From assembly GCA_903844645.1 (NCBI GenBank), contig CAIMUP010000133.1, forward strand, positions 1-42,821: a DNA stretch of 42,821 nt, read 5' to 3'. Shown here one piece after another: positions 38,047 to 42,821 of this stretch (positions are counted from its first letter, which is position 1; each line of letters opens with the position of its first letter). The position numbers were made by a program, and so were the translations under genes. This DNA is from an uncultured Bacteroidota bacterium (lineage in GTDB: Bacteria > Bacteroidota > Bacteroidia > AKYH767-A > JABDAW01). Below the pieces are notes generated by a model. It had not been told where the DNA came from and ran no database searches. It saw only the letters and a program-made list of their open reading frames with translations.

Positions 38047-40074
38047 TTAATTTGTTTTGATGATGGATATTTTACCATTGCCGATAAGGGTAGTAGAGGA
38101 ATAAACCTTATACAGATACAGCCCTTGCTCCAACTTGCTTTCATCAATAGTATTATTACCATTCACCAAGTCTTGCTTTTGCTCAATGATGCGACCTGAA
38201 ATATCTATAATCATTAAACTATATTTCCCATTTCCTTTATCATTTATGTTGATGGTGAGTTGTCCTGTATTTGGGTTAGGGAATAACGAAACACTTGAAT
38301 TAATCTTAAGATTGATAATTTTACCTTGGGTATTATTATGTGATGTTAATCTTGAATCATGCCCGTTACAATCTATGTCTGTACAGTCTATAACTTTGGC
38401 ACTGAAAGTTCCGTCGTTATGGTCAACTTTATATCCATCAGTTATATATACTCCCCTTGGTGTAATCCGTATAGAACCATGTTTGCAAACTTCATAACTA
38501 ACTGTTGTCGAGGCTGGTTTAATATCGACAAAAGTCGGGGGAGAAGAAGAAGGAGTAAAAATAGAATCCCCACTTAAAAGTTTTGACATCATATTTGTAG
38601 TTATTTGTTGAATCTTTTGATAATCGCAAGTCATAGAAATTAAAGTTGTACTGCAATTAGCATCTCGCACAGCTGTTGGTGTACCGCACATACTCGTTCG
38701 ACTGCACCAATAATTTGAACTCACATTAATAATTTTCCCAGATAAACTTGTTTTCTGAAAAGCCATAAAAGGACAATACCCCCATCCAAGTGGTTGATGA
38801 GCGAGACTATCTGTTTTATCATATCCTATTAACTCCGCTCTATAAAATCCTAATCCCGAAACATCCAAAATGGGATCGCTTCCTATCAAAGTACCATCAG
38901 AATTCCTATTGCTTATTAAAGTACCATCAAATTCATTAGTTTGTATTTTAAGAACATCTCCTTGATTAAGTCCGGTATTTTCCAGTAAAGGCGAATCTGC
39001 TAAAAGAATTTTATGCCCGTTAAAGCCATGATAGCACTTAGTATTACTTGCGTCAGCATATCCATTTCCATCACCACCTCCTCCGTTCCCGCCATGCCAC
39101 CAATCCGCACCAATACTTCCAAGAACAGAATATTTTAAATGTTCTTGATTCACATCTTGGGACCATGCTACAGTGAACAATAGTGAATCGCAAGTGCTGG
39201 TATCATTATTCACTCCTGTTTCTTCTGTAATATCCTTGTAACAAATTAATTGAGGATTACCATTAACGGTTGTATAGCGAACCTGCCACCACATTTCATT
39301 ACCTCCTAAAACCATAGCATCTCTATGGTGTGTATCAGTATTATTATCCACAAATTGATCAAAATTTAGTCTGGCTTGTCGGGTCCAGTATTCGCCATGA
39401 CCAATTAATATCAAAAGATTTGCATGCCCGATTTCATTATAATCGTCCATATCGTTATCAGAGATAACACTGATATTATAATCGGTATAATAGTTAGTTG
39501 CAACAGTTAGCCAATGTAAAAACCCAGAATATGTTCTAAATGCTCCCCCTTTAATTGGTCTTAGAAATGATAAAACATTAGAGGGTATAGTATCAGTTGA
39601 AAGACTTTCATAAAAACATTTATTGCCTGCATGATTATAGGCTGCATCAGTATTTGTAGGGACAACGATGACAATATTTGCTTGACTGCTATCACCTTTT
39701 ATTATAATTGGAATAATAGGTTGGTCAGGATCTGTAGTAATAATCAAATACATTCCACTTTGTAAAGTTGATGGAACTATCCATTTTTTATTGGAAGCCA
39801 CATATTCAAAACCATCTTTCCAAGGAGTAATAGAACCTGAAGATTGAGGAATTACATCCACTGCAAAAATAGTGTCAACAGAGGTAATACCTTCTATCTC
39901 AAAAAGAAGGATATTTATATTACCAGCACTGTTGGCATTAATATAAAAAGTAATTGTGTCACCTGCTCGATATGAGAGTTTATCAGTATAACCATCATGA
40001 ATAGTAACGGCTAAAACTGAACCAAAAGATAAAATAGAACACAATACGATAATAGTAACAATGATTGTTTTCAT
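38047..40074 (-). CDS. T9SS-sorted protein with N,N-dimethylformamidase-like domain
   Basis: 675 aa with a signal peptide (1-22, SILSFGSVLA). Residues about 25-130 are beta-rich (Ig-like: YRAGDTITFYINANSAGNINILLFEI). Residues about 140-510 match the large-subunit C-terminal domain of N,N-dimethylformamidase (DMFA2): YNHAGNKCFYESLS, NVLSFLRPIKGGAFRTYSGFLHWL, NLLILIGHGEYWTRQARLNFDQFV and DAMVLGGNEMWWQVRY. A T9SS type A domain is at about 590-675: SLFPNPNTGQLTINI, MIIDISGRIIEQKQDL, LEQGLYLYKVY. Proteins of this type are usually not dimethylformamidases, so amide hydrolysis is only a possibility. Last gene of an operon with the PKD lipoprotein (19 nt upstream). A/T-rich. Confidence 0.82.
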   Translation of the reverse strand: MKTIIVTIIVLCSILSFGSVLAVTIHDGYTDKLSYRAGDTITFYINANSAGNINILLFEIEGITSVDTIFAVDVIPQSSGSITPWKDGFEYVASNKKWIVPSTLQSGMYLIITTDPDQPIIPIIIKGDSSQANIVIVVPTNTDAAYNHAGNKCFYESLSTDTIPSNVLSFLRPIKGGAFRTYSGFLHWLTVATNYYTDYNISVISDNDMDDYNEIGHANLLILIGHGEYWTRQARLNFDQFVDNNTDTHHRDAMVLGGNEMWWQVRYTTVNGNPQLICYKDITEETGVNNDTSTCDSLLFTVAWSQDVNQEHLKYSVLGSIGADWWHGGNGGGGDGNGYADASNTKCYHGFNGHKILLADSPLLENTGLNQGDVLKIQTNEFDGTLISNRNSDGTLIGSDPILDVSGLGFYRAELIGYDKTDSLAHQPLGWGYCPFMAFQKTSLSGKIINVSSNYWCSRTSMCGTPTAVRDANCSTTLISMTCDYQKIQQITTNMMSKLLSGDSIFTPSSSPPTFVDIKPASTTVSYEVCKHGSIRITPRGVYITDGYKVDHNDGTFSAKVIDCTDIDCNGHDSRLTSHNNTQGKIINLKINSSVSLFPNPNTGQLTININDKGNGKYSLMIIDISGRIIEQKQDLVNGNNTIDESKLEQGLYLYKVYSSTTLIGNGKISIIKTN

Positions 40075-40092
40075 AATATTATTTGTTGTTTT

Positions 40093-40863
40093 TCAATAGT
40101 AATTTTTGATATTGCAGGAGATTTTAATTATTGTGTTTGTGCTATCTATCTTTGCATCAATTTCGTTAAATACAACATGCACTTTTGAATTTACATGACC
40201 AGTATCAGTATAATTAATTGTCATCATAACTTGTCCAGCAATTGGAAAATAGGAATGATCTTGAGAACCTTGAGGAAGGCAATCATAGCATACTTTTTTC
40301 ATTAGTATGCAAGCTTTTCCAGTAGTTAATGTATTATAATCAGATTGCAATGTATAAAGTCCTGATATAGCAGATTTTTCCAAACCAGGAAAATATATAT
40401 TTACTATACCATCATTTAAACCACCATTAACAGTAGCAGCCATTAAATTCCAATAATTTGATCCCACCTGCCACGGATCCCCATAAATATTACTATAAAT
40501 ATAGTTTCCTATTGAAAAGGTATTGTTGGGAACTGCTGTAACAGTAACCGAAAGAGATACAGAATTATTTTTGCTGCCATCTTTTGAAAATGCTTCCAAT
40601 GTAAATGATAAGGGCTGGTAACCCTGGCTACCGGTGAAAATAAAATCAGCATTGACAGTTGATAAAGTTGTTCCATCAGGCATTGTCCATAAATAAGTAC
40701 TTGCATTGGATGATGTGTTTGTAAGATGAATAGTATCACCTTTAGCATATTCACTTTTATCTGTGGTAAATGAAGCAACAGGGTTTGTGGTTGGATCTTT
40801 CTTACATCCAGCAAAGGTCATAATAATTGACATCATTAGAATTATTCTTTTTATATTTCTCAT
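40093..40863 (-). CDS. PKD-domain lipoprotein
   Basis: 256 aa. Lipoprotein signal with lipobox TFAGC (about Cys20), followed by KKDPTTNPVASFTTDK. Residues about 28-112 form one PKD domain (ASFTTDKSEYAKGDTIHLTNTSSNASTYLWTMPDGTT, PLSFTLEAFSKDGSKNNSVSLSVTV). The C-terminal 140 residues are beta-rich and unassigned (NGGLNDGIVNIYFPGL, KACILMKKVCYDCLPQG with a Cys pair). Probably an outer-membrane-anchored surface or periplasmic protein. Middle gene of a tight operon, 4 nt from the upstream gene and 18 nt from the downstream gene. Confidence 0.78.
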   Translation of the reverse strand: MRNIKRIILMMSIIMTFAGCKKDPTTNPVASFTTDKSEYAKGDTIHLTNTSSNASTYLWTMPDGTTLSTVNADFIFTGSQGYQPLSFTLEAFSKDGSKNNSVSLSVTVTAVPNNTFSIGNYIYSNIYGDPWQVGSNYWNLMAATVNGGLNDGIVNIYFPGLEKSAISGLYTLQSDYNTLTTGKACILMKKVCYDCLPQGSQDHSYFPIAGQVMMTINYTDTGHVNSKVHVVFNEIDAKIDSTNTIIKISCNIKNYY

Positions 40864-40867
40864 GACA

Positions 40868-42757
40868 TTACTTATTAATTTGTTTGATTGCTACTTTTAA
40901 CTCGTCAATCTGCTTTTGCAAATTGATGATATAGAGTGTTTGTTCTTCAACCTTTCGCAATAAGCTATTATTCATTTCACCCAGATTCATTCCATTACTC
41001 GAAATTATTTTTGCAGAGGGAATATCTGGAAGATGATGATTTTTCTTTATATAATTATCTAAATCCTTTAAGGAGGTTAGTTTATAATCTTTATCAAAAA
41101 CATAATCCGGGCAAGTAGTATTATCTACCAATACCTCGCAAGTATGAATTATTCCTGCAACATCAAGTTTATATAGAGTATTAGGATTTGAAATGCCTAT
41201 TCCAACGGTTCCATCATCCCTAACTAACAATAAAGGATCAGAACTACTATTTCTAATTCTCAATGCTGTAGAATCGGATGTATTTCCATTGGAAATAATA
41301 TCCAATTTTGATTGTGGATAATTAATTCCAATCCCGACATGTCCATTGGAAGGACAATTTACAAGGTCTTCCGGATGTTCCGCATCAGGCAAATACCATG
41401 TTGCTGGGAATATACAAGGACCATCCACAGCAACAGAGCAAGTCGAGCATGGAAAAGCATATACTGTGGGAAGTGGAACAATTCGAGCATCTGGTCCTAA
41501 TGCCAAAAGTTTATAGGTATTTTGTGCGGTGTCAGAAAAAGCTAAATTATTTAATTTTATTTTTCCATTTGCACCTATCCGCATCCTTTCCGTCCCATTC
41601 GTCTTGACCACAAAATCCGCACTATCCAAAGTCCCAATAAAGCCTGTATTGCCGTGGTTTCCGGTGATGGTCCAGTCGTTACTGCCGGCAGGGAGGAGGG
41701 TGATGTTTCGCAAGTCTTTACTGCAGCCCGCAGCATCGGTAACTGTTACGCTGTATTGTACCGATGCTCCACTGACGATGGCATATAATCCGGTGATGGT
41801 TTGCGGTGTGGCTCCCCCGGGTGCCCATTGGTAGGTGTATGGGGCAGTGCCGCCTACGGGCAAGGCTTTGATAATTCCGTCGTGGCAAGTATCGCAGCTT
41901 TCATTGGCATTATTAAGATAAACCGTAGCGGAATCATTCACCGTACTTATTAAAGGAGGCGTAGATACCGAGATACTGTTTTGTTTCGTACAACCATTTT
42001 GGTCGGTAATCACTACGGCATACAAGCCTCCTGCCAAAGCAGAAATATTTTGGGTCGTCTGTCCCGAATTCCAAGAAAAGGTATAACCTGTAACGCCGCC
42101 AGATACGGTCAGGTTCACGGCTCCATCATGCACATTGCAATTCGTGTTAAAGCCACTGGCAAGGGTAGGGCTCGACAAGGAATTGCTGATGATGGTGGGT
42201 TCAGTAAGGGTGATGCTTCCGGTAGCCGTGCAGCCATTCGCATCTGTAACGGTTACGGTATAAGTCCCTGCTATCAGGCTGGATAAATTTTGGGTAGATG
42301 CCAACACATTCCAGACATAAGAATAGGAGGGTGTACCGCCATTCACCGTGTTGGTGATTGCTCCGTCATTGCCGAATTTGCAGGAAATATCGTAGCCGTG
42401 ATTTTTGACATCGCTCAAGGAAGAACTCAAGACGGCTGGTTCGAGCAACGTGGCGGAAACAGTGGCAGTAGCAGCATTGGCATCCGTTACCGTAACGGTG
42501 TAAGTACCAGCCGCAATGCCTGTTAAATTGGCAGAAGTGGCACTGTTACTCCATAGGTAAGCGTACGGAGTTGCGCCACCCGTGGTGGTTGTGGTGATGC
42601 TACCATCGCTTAATCCATGACAAGAGATTTGATTTCCGCCAGAATAATTGTACATGGCGGCAGTGATGCTTTGCCCGTACATAGCGGCACTGGAGGCTAT
42701 CATCGTTACGAGAAAGATGAACACGAAATGAAAAATGGGGGGGGTAAATTTGCTCAT
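40868..42757 (-). CDS. SprB-repeat protein with tail-fibre-like C-terminus
   Basis: 629 aa with a signal peptide (1-29, ending AMYGQ). Four SprB-type repeats at about 35-110, 112-187, 192-268 and 275-355: CHGLSDGSITTTTTGGATPYAYLWSNSAT, LSSLIAGTYTVTVTDANGC, NISALAGGLYAVVITDQNGC, GIIKALPVGGTAPYTYQW. The second half (about 365-629) has GNHGNTGFIGTLDSADFVVKTNGTERMRIGANGKI and GHVGIGINYPQSKLDI, the phage-tail-fibre/endosialidase-like layout. The end is YVFDKDYKLTSLKDLDNYIKKNHHLPDIPS, then LGEMNNSLLRKVEEQTLYIINLQKQIDELK, a coiled coil. No T9SS type A domain. Base composition changes near 41,560-41,600 from G/C-richer repeats to A/T-rich tail. First gene of the operon; the promoter is probably cut by the window edge. 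Confidence 0.85.
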   Translation of the reverse strand: MSKFTPPIFHFVFIFLVTMIASSAAMYGQSITAAMYNYSGGNQISCHGLSDGSITTTTTGGATPYAYLWSNSATSANLTGIAAGTYTVTVTDANAATATVSATLLEPAVLSSSLSDVKNHGYDISCKFGNDGAITNTVNGGTPSYSYVWNVLASTQNLSSLIAGTYTVTVTDANGCTATGSITLTEPTIISNSLSSPTLASGFNTNCNVHDGAVNLTVSGGVTGYTFSWNSGQTTQNISALAGGLYAVVITDQNGCTKQNSISVSTPPLISTVNDSATVYLNNANESCDTCHDGIIKALPVGGTAPYTYQWAPGGATPQTITGLYAIVSGASVQYSVTVTDAAGCSKDLRNITLLPAGSNDWTITGNHGNTGFIGTLDSADFVVKTNGTERMRIGANGKIKLNNLAFSDTAQNTYKLLALGPDARIVPLPTVYAFPCSTCSVAVDGPCIFPATWYLPDAEHPEDLVNCPSNGHVGIGINYPQSKLDIISNGNTSDSTALRIRNSSSDPLLLVRDDGTVGIGISNPNTLYKLDVAGIIHTCEVLVDNTTCPDYVFDKDYKLTSLKDLDNYIKKNHHLPDIPSAKIISSNGMNLGEMNNSLLRKVEEQTLYIINLQKQIDELKVAIKQINK

Positions 42758-42821
42758 TTGATTTTTGTTTTTGAAGTTAAAGAATGTTAAAAATATTTGG
42801 AGCGGTAAAATTAAACAAAAA

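Noticed and set aside
1-42821. tRNA, rRNA or riboswitch genes
   Set aside because: No cloverleaf, rRNA segment or known riboswitch core was recognised by eye; a covariance search would be needed to exclude small ones.

Overview
The window comes from a member of the Bacteroidota. The marks are: five intact proteins (and one broken copy) ending in a type IX secretion (T9SS) type A sorting domain, the T9SS plug protein, SprB repeats, a GT117/DUF2723 membrane glycosyltransferase, and Bacteroidota-type promoters (a -7 box TAnnTTTG, with a -33 TTG at several genes). No rRNA, tRNA, CRISPR array, insertion sequence or phage module was seen. The genus cannot be named from this stretch.

Layout. 1-4.65 kb: an unknown secreted protein, the T9SS plug gene in an operon with an ABC-F ATPase, and a small membrane protein. 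4.9-7.5 kb: an unknown soluble protein and two paralogous T9SS-sorted proteins, the second cut by an in-frame amber codon. 7.9-11.2 kb: a DUF1905/YdeI protein, an ECF sigma factor with a small downstream protein, and a metallo-beta-lactamase-fold enzyme. 11.6-17.7 kb: two large Asp-box (BNR) repeat proteins in tandem and an unknown protein. 18.2-20.7 kb: an operon of a di-haem cytochrome c peroxidase, an outer-membrane barrel candidate and a lipoprotein. 21.3-24.3 kb: a BadF/BadG-type sugar kinase and the set STAS protein, T9SS-sorted protein, RNase Z. 25.3-28.3 kb: a GH3-family adenylating enzyme, a protein overlapping it, and a deoxynucleoside kinase. 28.8-32.7 kb: GT117 glycosyltransferase and an FGE/SUMF1-fold protein. 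32.7-38 kb: fused isobutyryl-CoA mutase (IcmF type), a gene remnant, a Lys/Pro/Ala-tailed protein and a divergent ECF sigma factor. 38-42.8 kb: an operon of an SprB-repeat/tail-fibre-like protein, a PKD lipoprotein and a DMFA2-like T9SS protein.

The most unusual content is between the genes. Eight intergenic gaps each hold a tandem array with a 21-bp period (or 42 bp = 2 x 21). The unit sequence differs from locus to locus, while the period is constant. Most units contain a short dyad. At least four arrays end in a unit whose dyad or whole sequence is inverted, and one is bracketed by a perfect 13-bp inverted repeat. Every array lies on the 5' side of at least one gene; none is in a convergent gap. 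Four of them have a nearby CACTCCTATATATA-like motif. A separate family of about 50-bp dispersed palindromes (four copies, two subtypes) is also present. I know of no named element that fits the 21-bp arrays. They are my best candidate for an undescribed system.

The genes are otherwise a mosaic of housekeeping functions (ABC-F, RNase Z, nucleoside kinase, mutase) and surface/secretion functions (T9SS clients, plug, GT117). The 40.8-42.8 kb gene shows a clear composition break between its repeat domain and its tail.
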